Of a DNA stretch of 40,839 nt, positions 27,742 through 34,918 are shown piece by piece; the first letter of the stretch is position 1, and every line of letters begins with the position of its first letter. The notes beneath the pieces were generated by a model. That model ran no database searches. It worked only from the letters and a program-made list of their open reading frames with translations, and was not told where the DNA came from. The DNA comes from Bacteroidales bacterium. GTDB taxonomy: Bacteria; Bacteroidota; Bacteroidia; Bacteroidales; Muribaculaceae. The DNA lies in the NCBI GenBank assembly GCA_900766975.1, contig CAAFXO010000015.1:1-40839 (forward strand), written 5' to 3'. Position numbers and translations under genes: made by a program.

Positions 27742-28058
27742 AGTATCTTAACTTTATTTATTTCTAAAACCAATTTATCACACAATCGGTTCGCTCCACC
27801 CGAAGGTGATATCGAATCGCTTGCATCTTTCTATATGCAAATTCCGTGCCGATTTACCACTTTATTTGTAATCCACAGAATATCAGCAATATATATAAAT
27901 TGACAATTTGACACGTTATTGTCAAAATAATGTCATATATGTCAAAATAAGAACGTTTTAAGAGAACAGTACTTGCTAAGAGCGCGCTCAAAACATTCTT
28001 ATTTTCAATATTTTTTGCTAATTTTGTGAAGACTAACTCACCAACATCCATTGTATCT
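27742..28058. other. clpB upstream region with TGTCA-type motifs and GAGCGCGCTC palindrome
   Basis: The 317-bp divergent spacer has no supported gene. It contains TTGACA-CGTTAT-TGTCAA (27907-27924, approximate edges), TTGTCAAAATAAT (27919-27931) and a second TGTCAAAATAA (27940-27950). The palindrome GAGCGCGCTC (27980-27989) resembles the fused tips of the interspersed element. The promoter of the downstream amidase lies at 28019-28026. The repeated TGTCA pattern could be an operator for clpB, but similar text occurs at two other loci not linked to heat shock. Confidence 0.55.
28019..28026 (+). promoter_or_regulatory. -7 element for the Ntn amidase gene
   Basis: TAATTTTG matches TAnnTTTG. It overlaps a possible GTG start at 28026 and therefore argues for ATG 28059 as the real start. 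Confidence 0.5.
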
Positions 28059-29153
28059 ATGATTTCCGACAACGATAAACTTGCTATGATTCGCTCCTTG
28101 GTAGACCTTGAGGGGGATAAAGGGCGCATCTATGAGATGAGCTATACAGTTGATTATAAGCTTGATGAGGCTATTAATTTCGAGATTGACGGTGTCAATC
28201 GCCTCAAGATGTTTGTAGCCCGACATCTTATGGACAGCAATCCCTCACACGAGGATCTTCCACTGATCTATGATGCCGGATGCAGTGCATTTGCTACTCG
28301 CGACCCGAAATCGGGCGACTACCTGATGGGTCGCAATTTCGATTTCAATCATTTCGCTCCCGGCACACACGATCGCATCATGATCCCGGCGATCGTGGTG
28401 CACACCACACCGAAGGATGGCAAGAAGTCGGTATCATTTGTCGATGGTCTGTTCGTCGATTATAAGCAGGGATTCTATACCGATGGCAAGTCGGACTTGT
28501 CGATGCTGATGGCACTCCCATATCTTCTCTTGGATGGCATCAACGAGGATGGTCTCGCCGTGAGTGTCCTCAAGTTGGATGGTCTTCCCACTCGGCAGCA
28601 TGAGCCGGGGAAGAAGAAGATCTTTACCACCATCGCCATGCGCATGATTCTCGACCGGGCATCTACCGTGAGGGAGGCTATCGAGATGCTTCGAGAGTTC
28701 AATATGTGTATGGACACCGAACCGGCGAATTATCATCTCTTCTTGGCGGATGCCACCGGCGATTTTGCCATCGTTGAGTATACCAATGCCGATATGGAGC
28801 AGCATCCCGACAAGATGGAGGTGCTGCGTGGGGAGGATGCTCTCCGATATGTCACCAACTTCTATGTCTCCCCCACGATGGCAGACACACCACATGGCAT
28901 CAACCGGTCGCGACATGGCATGGATCGCTACTTAGGTCTGCGTGATGGCATGAAAGAGCACGACTATACGCTGACATCGGATCAGGCGATGGGGCTCTTG
29001 GAGCGTGTATCGCAGGGTCCCGACGGCGACCAAAGCTCCACCGGCTTCACCCAGTGGTCGGAGGTGTTCAATCTGACCCAAAGGCATGTAACGCTGTCTC
29101 TGCTCAGAGAATACTCCCGGTCCTTCAGCTTCGGCATCGAAAAGAAACTATAA
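28059..29153 (+). CDS. Choloylglycine-hydrolase-like Ntn amidase (linear amide C-N hydrolase)
   Basis: The start ATG 28059 gives 364 residues (MISDNDKLAMIRSLV); an upstream GTG at 28026 lies inside the promoter. The fold is predicted to be an N-terminal-nucleophile hydrolase related to bile salt hydrolase, penicillin V acylase and acyltransferase family C45. The nucleophile would be C75 (DAGCSAFATRD), exposed by self-cleavage after G74. R92 and D95 lie in GRNFDF, with spacing close to the Cys-Arg-Asp layout of bile salt hydrolases. No signal peptide is seen, so it is probably cytoplasmic, unlike many gut bile salt hydrolases. The substrate is uncertain, and a bile-acid role should not be assumed. 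Its 74-residue propeptide is long. Confidence 0.8.
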   Translation: MISDNDKLAMIRSLVDLEGDKGRIYEMSYTVDYKLDEAINFEIDGVNRLKMFVARHLMDSNPSHEDLPLIYDAGCSAFATRDPKSGDYLMGRNFDFNHFAPGTHDRIMIPAIVVHTTPKDGKKSVSFVDGLFVDYKQGFYTDGKSDLSMLMALPYLLLDGINEDGLAVSVLKLDGLPTRQHEPGKKKIFTTIAMRMILDRASTVREAIEMLREFNMCMDTEPANYHLFLADATGDFAIVEYTNADMEQHPDKMEVLRGEDALRYVTNFYVSPTMADTPHGINRSRHGMDRYLGLRDGMKEHDYTLTSDQAMGLLERVSQGPDGDQSSTGFTQWSEVFNLTQRHVTLSLLREYSRSFSFGIEKKL

Positions 29154-29168
29154 ATTAATGTTCTATAT

Positions 29169-29199
29169 ATTGTGATGAGGTAAAAAAGTGTTAACTTTG
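29169..29199 (+). promoter_or_regulatory. Promoter for the DEAD-box helicase gene
   Basis: ATTG (29169-29172) and TAACTTTG (29192-29199) are 19 bp apart, matching the Bacteroidetes consensus. The leader to ATG 29232 is about 25 nt. Confidence 0.7.
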
Positions 29200-29231
29200 C
29201 AACTGTTTTTGAATAAATTGCAATTATTTCA

Positions 29232-30578
29232 ATGAGATTTGACGAGATTTTAAGCAACGACGATGTGCTGGATGGGCTTTGGGATATGCATTTCGACGAG
29301 TGTACACCGATACAGGAGGCAACGATACCTGCCGTGATCGACGGCAAGGATGTGATGGCATGCGCCCAGACCGGTACGGGGAAGACAGCCGCCTATCTAC
29401 TGCCGGTGATCGATCGCTTGGCAGCGGGAGATTTCCCTACCGACGCCGTGAATTGCATCATCATGGCACCGACACGCGAGTTGGCTCAACAGATCGACCG
29501 TCAGTTGCAGGGCTTCGCCTATTTTATGCCGGTGAGCGGCATCGCCATCTATGGCGGCACCGATGGCTATACCTACGATCAGCAACGGAAAAGCCTCAAG
29601 ATGGGTGCCGATATCGTGATCGCCACCCCGGGTCGTCTGCTCGCCCACCTCAGCATGGGTTATGTCGATCTCTCCAAAGTATCTTTCTTTATCCTCGACG
29701 AGGCTGACAGAATGCTCGATATGGGTTTCTACGACGATATAATGCAAATTTATTCTCATATCCCCAAGTCGGCGCAAGTGCTGATGTTTTCCGCCACTAT
29801 GCCGACCAAGATCCAGCAGATGGCCAACAAGATTCTCAAAGATCCTGTCGAGATTAAGTTGGCAGTCTCCAAACCGGCAGACAAGATTCAGCAATCCGCC
29901 TATATATGCTACGAGACACAGAAGATCCCTATCCTCAAGGGGATATTTGCTCAGAATCCGCCGAATCGTGTCATCATCTTCTCCTCCTCGAAGATGAAGG
30001 TGAAGAATCTGGCAAGAGAACTCGCCAAACTGAAGATCAAGATAGGGGAGATGCACTCCGACCTCGATCAGTCGAAGCGTGAGGAGGTGATGCTCGATTT
30101 CAAGTCGGGCAAGATCAATGTGGTGGTAGCCACCGACATTATCTCACGCGGCATCGATATCGACGATATAGAGATGGTAATCAATTTCGATGTGCCACAC
30201 GATGCTGAGGATTATGTGCATCGTATCGGACGTACGGCACGAGCCGACCGCGATGGCAGCGCCGTGACCTTCGTATCGCCCGACGATTTCATACGACTAT
30301 CGCGCATCGAGCGACTCCTCGAGTCGCCGGTGCCCAAGGCAGAAGTCCCTGCCGAGTTGGGCGAGGTGCCGGAATATAAAGTAGCCTCCAAGCGGAGCCG
30401 ATCGCGTAAAAAGAAAAGCAAATCCAAGCAAAATAGCCCCAATGCCTCAGCCCCAAACAAGGAAAAACAAACGGCAAAATCTAACCAACCCAAAGCGCAA
30501 TCTGACAATCAGCAACCATCGAAACCCAAGCCGCATCGTCGCCGCCGCCGCAAAAAATCAACTGGTGGAGCGGATTGA
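29232..30578 (+). CDS. DEAD-box ATP-dependent RNA helicase
   Basis: This 448-residue helicase of the RhlE/CsdA-like group unwinds RNA, usually in ribosome assembly or mRNA decay. Motifs in order: Q motif around Q28 (CTPIQEATIP), motif I AQTGTGKT (45-52), Ia PTRELAQQ, TPGR, II DEAD (in FILDEADRML), III SAT, then motif VI HRIGRTAR in the second RecA domain. After residue about 375 comes a basic low-complexity tail (RSRSRKKKSKSKQ and RRRRRKKS) likely to bind RNA. It has its own promoter, and no clear terminator is visible before the convergent symporter gene. Confidence 0.93.
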   Translation: MRFDEILSNDDVLDGLWDMHFDECTPIQEATIPAVIDGKDVMACAQTGTGKTAAYLLPVIDRLAAGDFPTDAVNCIIMAPTRELAQQIDRQLQGFAYFMPVSGIAIYGGTDGYTYDQQRKSLKMGADIVIATPGRLLAHLSMGYVDLSKVSFFILDEADRMLDMGFYDDIMQIYSHIPKSAQVLMFSATMPTKIQQMANKILKDPVEIKLAVSKPADKIQQSAYICYETQKIPILKGIFAQNPPNRVIIFSSSKMKVKNLARELAKLKIKIGEMHSDLDQSKREEVMLDFKSGKINVVVATDIISRGIDIDDIEMVINFDVPHDAEDYVHRIGRTARADRDGSAVTFVSPDDFIRLSRIERLLESPVPKAEVPAELGEVPEYKVASKRSRSRKKKSKSKQNSPNASAPNKEKQTAKSNQPKAQSDNQQPSKPKPHRRRRRKKSTGGAD

Positions 30579-30701
30579 CTTGTAGATGCCGTCATCACCA
30601 ATGTCGCTGATATCCTTGATCTTGTCGAACCATACGGGGTTGGTCATCCCATTCAGTTTGTCGACAAATAGCCTTACCCTGCCACCTCGCCAATTTTTAA
30701 C
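30558..30701 (-). pseudogene. Possible remnant of a gene's 3' end
   Basis: A minus-strand frame without a usable start reads through DKLNGMTNPVWFDKIKDIS and DIGDDGIYKSIRSTS before a stop at 30558-30560, overlapping the end of the helicase gene. An adjacent frame reads GNPWLKIGEVAG and stops, as if one frame shift separated two parts. The composition is protein-like, but I cannot name the family, and chance cannot be excluded. Confidence 0.3.
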
Positions 30702-30753
30702 CACGGATTGCCCTGATTTAACTGATGCTTTGCTACGCGGCTCGGGGGTGGGG

Positions 30754-32133
30754 TTATTTTACCAGGTCGTCGCTTTCTTCGTCGAGGCGGTTTTCCCAGA
30801 GGTATTTCCGGGTCTCTTTTACCAGTACGCCACTGAGGCAGATGAGGCAGATGAGGTTGGGGATCGCCATCAGCGCATTGGCGAAGTCGCCGAATGCCCA
30901 CACCACTTGCACGGTCCATATAGCGCCGCCGAAGGTGACGATGATGAAGAGGATTCGAAAGACGATCATTCCAATCTTGTAGTATCTGCCACACAAGTAT
31001 TCCAGCGCTTTTTCGCCATAGTAGCTCCATCCCAAGATGGTGCTGAAGGCGAAGGTGAAGATGGCGATGGAGAGCATCACCGAACCGATGTTCAGTCCGC
31101 CCACCACCAATGGTATCTGCGAGAAGGCATGTTTGGTGAGTTCAGCGCCGGAGGTGGAGTCGATGCCGTTGGGGGAGATGATGGTGGAGACGAGTACGAG
31201 TCCGGTGAGGGCGCAGATGATCACGGTGTCCCAGAAGACTGAAGTGGAGCTCACCAAGGCTTGGCGCACAGGGTTCTTGGTGCGTGCGGCAGCAGCCACG
31301 ATGGGTGCCGAGCCTAATCCCGATTCGTTGGAGAAGAGGCCTCGGGCGATACCATAGCGCATGGCTATCATGATGGTGGAGCCGACGAAGCCGCCGGTGG
31401 CAGCCTGCTCGCTGAAGGCGGAGGTGACGATCACCTTGAGGGCGGGGAGGATATATTCGGCGTTGATGCATAATACTATCACGCAACCGATGATGTAGAA
31501 GATAGCCATGAATGGCACGAGCGTTTCGCAGACCTTGCCGATGGCTTTGACGCCGAAGATGACGACGAGAGCCAGCATTGCGGCGAGGATTCCACCCACG
31601 ATTACCGGGTCGAAGCCATATTCAGACATTGCCACGGAGATGGCGTTGCTCTGTGTGACGCAACCGATGCCGAAGGAGGCGATGAATGTGAAGAGGGCGA
31701 AGGCGATGGCAAGCCAGCGGCATTTCATGCCACGTTCGATGGCGTACATCGGTCCGCCTCTCATCTTGCCGTCAGCCAATTTGACGCGATATTTCACTGC
31801 CAGGAGACCTTCGGAATATTTGGTGGCAATGCCGAGGATGCCGGTAGCCCAGCACCAGAAAACGGCGCCGGGGCCACCCATGGTGACGGCGGTGGCTACG
31901 CCGATGATGTTGCCGGTGCCGATGGTGGCGGCAAGGCCGGTGGCTAAGGCGCTAAACTGGCTCACGTCGCCATCGGCATCTTTGTCGCGTGCCACGCTCA
32001 TGCGTATGGCTTTGAAGATATGTCGTTGTGGAAATCTCAGACGTATAGTCAGAAACAAGTGAGTGCCTACCAAAAGCACAATCATCGGCCATCCCCAAAG
32101 ATAGCCATTAACGGAAGATAGAAATTCATACAT
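30754..32133 (-). CDS. Sodium:alanine/glycine symporter (AGCS family)
   Basis: This 459-residue inner-membrane protein imports alanine or glycine with sodium. About ten to eleven hydrophobic segments are visible. AGCS signatures include TGNIIGVATAVTMGGPG (near residue 75), GMKCRW, and the block with GLGSAPIVAAAARTKNPV followed by FWDTVIICALTGL. The start MYEFLSSVNGYLWG is typical. It is a single gene on the minus strand with a -7 element at 32211-32204, and the helicase gene converges on it from the left. Substrate choice between alanine and glycine cannot be read here. Confidence 0.93.
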   Translation of the reverse strand: MYEFLSSVNGYLWGWPMIVLLVGTHLFLTIRLRFPQRHIFKAIRMSVARDKDADGDVSQFSALATGLAATIGTGNIIGVATAVTMGGPGAVFWCWATGILGIATKYSEGLLAVKYRVKLADGKMRGGPMYAIERGMKCRWLAIAFALFTFIASFGIGCVTQSNAISVAMSEYGFDPVIVGGILAAMLALVVIFGVKAIGKVCETLVPFMAIFYIIGCVIVLCINAEYILPALKVIVTSAFSEQAATGGFVGSTIMIAMRYGIARGLFSNESGLGSAPIVAAAARTKNPVRQALVSSTSVFWDTVIICALTGLVLVSTIISPNGIDSTSGAELTKHAFSQIPLVVGGLNIGSVMLSIAIFTFAFSTILGWSYYGEKALEYLCGRYYKIGMIVFRILFIIVTFGGAIWTVQVVWAFGDFANALMAIPNLICLICLSGVLVKETRKYLWENRLDEESDDLVK

Positions 32134-32203
32134 AAGGCAATGTCGATTTTGAAAAGAGCATAAAAAATATGCCCAAACAGATTCTAAGCAGTCACTAAAA
32201 GTG

Positions 32204-32211
32204 CAAAAATA
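32204..32211 (-). promoter_or_regulatory. -7 element for the AGCS symporter
   Basis: TATTTTTG on the minus strand matches TAnnTTTG. A TTTG is 17 bp further upstream (32232-32229), slightly short of the normal spacing. The leader to 32133 is about 65 nt. Confidence 0.45.
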
Positions 32212-32303
32212 GCGAAAAATCCCGAAAACAAAAGCCTCATTCTAATTTTTTTCTTTGTATATTTGCCATAACGAGGAGGGAAGGGAGTGTGTATAGTACC
32301 AAA

Positions 32304-32340
32304 AAAAGAGAGGATGAATGGGTTCATCCTCTCTTTTGGT
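32304..32340 (-). terminator. groEL terminator (possibly bidirectional)
   Basis: AAAAGAGAGGATGAA and TTCATCCTCTCTTTT form a perfect 15-bp stem (32304-32318 with 32323-32337) around a 4-nt loop. On the minus strand a run of seven T follows, ending the groES-groEL transcript. Confidence 0.85.
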
Positions 32341-32393
32341 TGTAGTTGTGTCTTTTATCAGTGGTTGTGGTTATCTCTGGTGGGGGTGGGGGA

Positions 32394-34031
32394 TTACATC
32401 ATGCCGCCCATGCCACCCATGCCGGGATTGGGCATAGCGGGTGCGGGGTTCTCTTCTTTCTTGTCGGCGATGACACACTCGGTGGTGAGGAACATGCCGG
32501 CGATGCTGGCAGCGTTCTCAAGAGCTACACGAGTCACCTTGGCGGGATCGATCACGCCGGTGGTGAAGAAGTGCTCATATTCGTCGGTGCGAGCATTGTA
32601 ACCGAAGTCACCCTCGCCATCTTTTACCTTCTGAAGGATAACGGCAGCCTCAACGCCGGCGTTTGCCATGATCTGACGGAAGGGTTCTTCGATGGCGCGA
32701 CGGATGATGGCGATACCGGTGTTCTCATCCTCGTTGGCACCCTTGAGGTCAGCCACCTTGGCGATAGCACGGATGTAAGCGACACCACCACCGGGCACGA
32801 TACCCTCGGCATTGGCAGCGCGAGTGGCAGAGAGGGCGTCGTCGACACGGTCTTTCTTCTCCTTCATCTCCACCTCGGAGGGTGCACCGATGTAGAGCAC
32901 GGCTACGCCGCCGGCGAGTTTGGCGAGGCGTTCCTGGAGTTTCTCCTTGTCATAGTTGGAAGTAGTGCTTTCGATCTGAGCCTTGATTTGGTTGACACGA
33001 GCCTCGATCTCCTCCTTGGCGCCGGCACCATTGACGATAGTGGTGTTGTCCTTATTGACAGTCACTTTGTCGGCAGTACCGAGGTCGCTGAGAGTGGCTT
33101 GAGAGAGCTGCATACCCTTGACATCGCTGATGACAGTGCCGCCGGTGAGGATGGCGATATCCTCGAGCATCTCCTTGCGACGGTCGCCGAAGCCGGGAGC
33201 CTTGACAGCGCAGATCTTGAGGCTGCCACGGAGACGGTTTACAACGAGAGTGGCAAGAGCCTCATTGTCGACATCCTCGGCGATAACCAAGAGGGGACGA
33301 CCCGACTGAGCGGTAGCCTCGAGTATGGGGAGCATATCTTTGAGGTTGGAGATCTTCTTGTCGTAGAGGAGGATGAAGGGGCTATCCATCTCGCACTCCA
33401 TCTTATCGGAATTGGTGACAAAATAGGGGGAGATATAACCGCGATCGAACTGCATACCCTCGACAGTGTCGACAGAAGTCTCAGTGCCCTTAGCCTCTTC
33501 GACAGTGATGATGCCATCCTTGCCGACCTTGCTCATAGCCTCAGCGATGAGACGGCCGATCTCCTCGTCATTGTTGGCGGAGATGCGAGCCACATTCTCG
33601 ATCTTCGACATATCATTGTCGACCTCCTGAGCCTGCTCCTTGATGCTCTCGACTACGGCAGCGACAGCCTTGTCGATACCGCGCTTGAGGTCCATAGGAT
33701 TGGCGCCGGCAGTGACATTCTTCAAGCCGACATTCACGATGGCTTGAGCCAGCACGGTAGCGGTGGTTGTACCATCACCTGCCTGGTCGCCGGTCTTGGA
33801 AGCTACCTCCTTGACGAGCTGAGCGCCCATGTTCTGGAAAGCATCGTCGAGTTCGACCTCGCGAGCCACAGTCACGCCATCCTTGGTGATGTGGGGAGCG
33901 CCGAATTTTCTTTCGATGATCACATTGCGACCCTTGGGGCCGAGAGTTACTTTGACAGCATCTGCGAGTGCGTCAACACCCTTCTTGAGCTCTTCGCGAG
34001 CCTGAATATTGAATTTGATATCTTTAGCCAT
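32394..34031 (-). CDS. groEL: Chaperonin GroEL (Hsp60)
   Basis: GroEL forms the double-ring chamber that refolds proteins with ATP and its GroES lid. The 545-residue protein is full length and highly conserved: VTLGPKGRNVIIERKFGAPHITKDG near the start (given in part), GDGTTTATVLAQAI, and the Gly-Met tail with GMGGMGGMM at the C-terminus. It follows groES by 43 bp on the same strand, the normal operon order. A strong terminator lies at 32304-32340. Confidence 0.99.
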   Translation of the reverse strand: MAKDIKFNIQAREELKKGVDALADAVKVTLGPKGRNVIIERKFGAPHITKDGVTVAREVELDDAFQNMGAQLVKEVASKTGDQAGDGTTTATVLAQAIVNVGLKNVTAGANPMDLKRGIDKAVAAVVESIKEQAQEVDNDMSKIENVARISANNDEEIGRLIAEAMSKVGKDGIITVEEAKGTETSVDTVEGMQFDRGYISPYFVTNSDKMECEMDSPFILLYDKKISNLKDMLPILEATAQSGRPLLVIAEDVDNEALATLVVNRLRGSLKICAVKAPGFGDRRKEMLEDIAILTGGTVISDVKGMQLSQATLSDLGTADKVTVNKDNTTIVNGAGAKEEIEARVNQIKAQIESTTSNYDKEKLQERLAKLAGGVAVLYIGAPSEVEMKEKKDRVDDALSATRAANAEGIVPGGGVAYIRAIAKVADLKGANEDENTGIAIIRRAIEEPFRQIMANAGVEAAVILQKVKDGEGDFGYNARTDEYEHFFTTGVIDPAKVTRVALENAASIAGMFLTTECVIADKKEENPAPAMPNPGMGGMGGMM

Positions 34032-34074
34032 GATTGTAAATGATTTTTAGAGGTAAGTTTGAAACGAAATTGGG

Positions 34075-34347
34075 TTAGCCCAATACAGCGAGGACATCGC
34101 TCTGGCGCATGATGAGGTACTTGGAGCCTTCGAACTCGATCTCAGTGCCGGCATACTTGCCATAGAGCACTTCGTCGCCTACTTTGAGGACCATCTCTTC
34201 ATCCTTAGTGCCTGTGCCTACGGCGAGCACTTTTCCCTTGAGGGGCTTCTCTTTTGCTGAATCGGGGATGATGATACCCGCAACTGTTGTTTCTTCTGCC
34301 GGCTTGGGCTCGATGAGCACGCGGTCGGCCAATGGTTTGATTGTCAT
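34075..34347 (-). CDS. groES: Co-chaperonin GroES (Hsp10)
   Basis: GroES caps the GroEL chamber as a heptamer. The 90-residue protein has the mobile-loop region (AEETTVAGIIIPDSAKEKP, residues about 17-35) and the family tail MRQSDVLAVLG. It is the first gene of the groES-groEL operon. Upstream, TTACTTTG (34381-34374) is one mismatch from the -7 consensus, and no good -33 or CIRCE repeat is visible. Confidence 0.98.
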   Translation of the reverse strand: MTIKPLADRVLIEPKPAEETTVAGIIIPDSAKEKPLKGKVLAVGTGTKDEEMVLKVGDEVLYGKYAGTEIEFEGSKYLIMRQSDVLAVLG

Positions 34348-34449
34348 TTTATGTCTATATTTAAGGTTAATAACAAAGTAAATGAATCGCCATGCAAGTT
34401 CGTTTGCATCAACAATCCATTTACTCTATAGCAAATCTCGTGCCAACTT

Positions 34450-34865
34450 AGAGCGCGTTCCTTAAATTTTTGGGGTCGTAGAGGTCGTGGCCTTGAGTCG
34501 ATTTTGATTACTTGCTGAAAGGAGCATACGCATGTATGTAACTGAAAGCAAGTGATCAAAAGCGGCCAAGGAGACAAGACTCACGCCAATTTACCAGTTC
34601 CTATGCTAATGATATCAAGAAACATTATTTAACCATTAGGGCTTTATTTTAACTTAATTTTACAAATCCCGATATAATTTATTAAGAATCCACAACAACG
34701 CTTGCATCGAGCGGACATTCTCATGGTTACCTTTGTCCGGATCTTTTTGGCATATTTTGAAAGTCACAGCGGTTACAATGCACGCATTGCGCCCGCTGTG
34801 ACTTTCAAAATCTATTCAAAAATATCCGCCTCTACGGCCCCAAAAAAATTTAAGGAACGAGCTCT
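34450..34865. repeat. Inverted-repeat element, copy 2 (416 bp, with extra core)
   Basis: The outer arms 34450-34484 and 34829-34865 match those of the 122-bp copy, the left one almost exactly and the right one with small changes. The next 26 bp inside each arm also match copy 1 (for example CCTTGAGTCGATTTTGATTA on the left). Between them lies a 292-bp core (34511-34802) absent from copy 1. The core includes a hairpin at about 34508-34559 and a 19-bp perfect stem (34754-34772 with 34793-34811) enclosing a smaller one. No protein of plausible length is encoded. Confidence 0.8.
34754..34811. repeat. Nested 19-bp stem hairpin in the long element
   Basis: ATTTTGAAAGTCACAGCGG (34754-34772) is perfectly inverted at 34793-34811. 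Inside its loop, CAATGC and GCATTG form a second 6-bp stem around AC. The two-tier stem could be a cruciform or a folded RNA. Its right arm uses TTTCAAAAT, which is also present in the short copy of the element. Confidence 0.8.
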
Positions 34866-34918
34866 TGCTCAAAATCGGCAGAAATTGTCAAAATAATTGT
34901 CAAAAATGACACACTTTC

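Larger units (their letters stand above)
34348..34918. other. 571-bp non-coding region dominated by the long inverted-repeat element
   Basis: Nothing here looks like a gene. It holds the groES leader (34348-34449), the 416-bp element (34450-34865), and a short A/T-rich tail with TTGTCAAAATAAT (34885-34897) and a TGTCA/TGACA hairpin (34898-34911). On the minus strand that hairpin, followed by ATTATTTT, may act as a weak terminator for the amylase gene. Confidence 0.7.

Noticed and set aside
32346..34043. A 565-codon open frame on the plus strand
   Set aside because: It lies exactly antisense to groEL, which has unmistakable motifs; strong codon bias keeps the opposite frame open.
34348..34449. 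CIRCE (HrcA) operator before groES
   Set aside because: The TTAGCACTC/GAGTGCTAA pair is not visible here or upstream of clpB.
34450..34865. Insertion sequence with transposase
   Set aside because: No open frame in the 416 bp resembles a transposase; at most a non-autonomous element.
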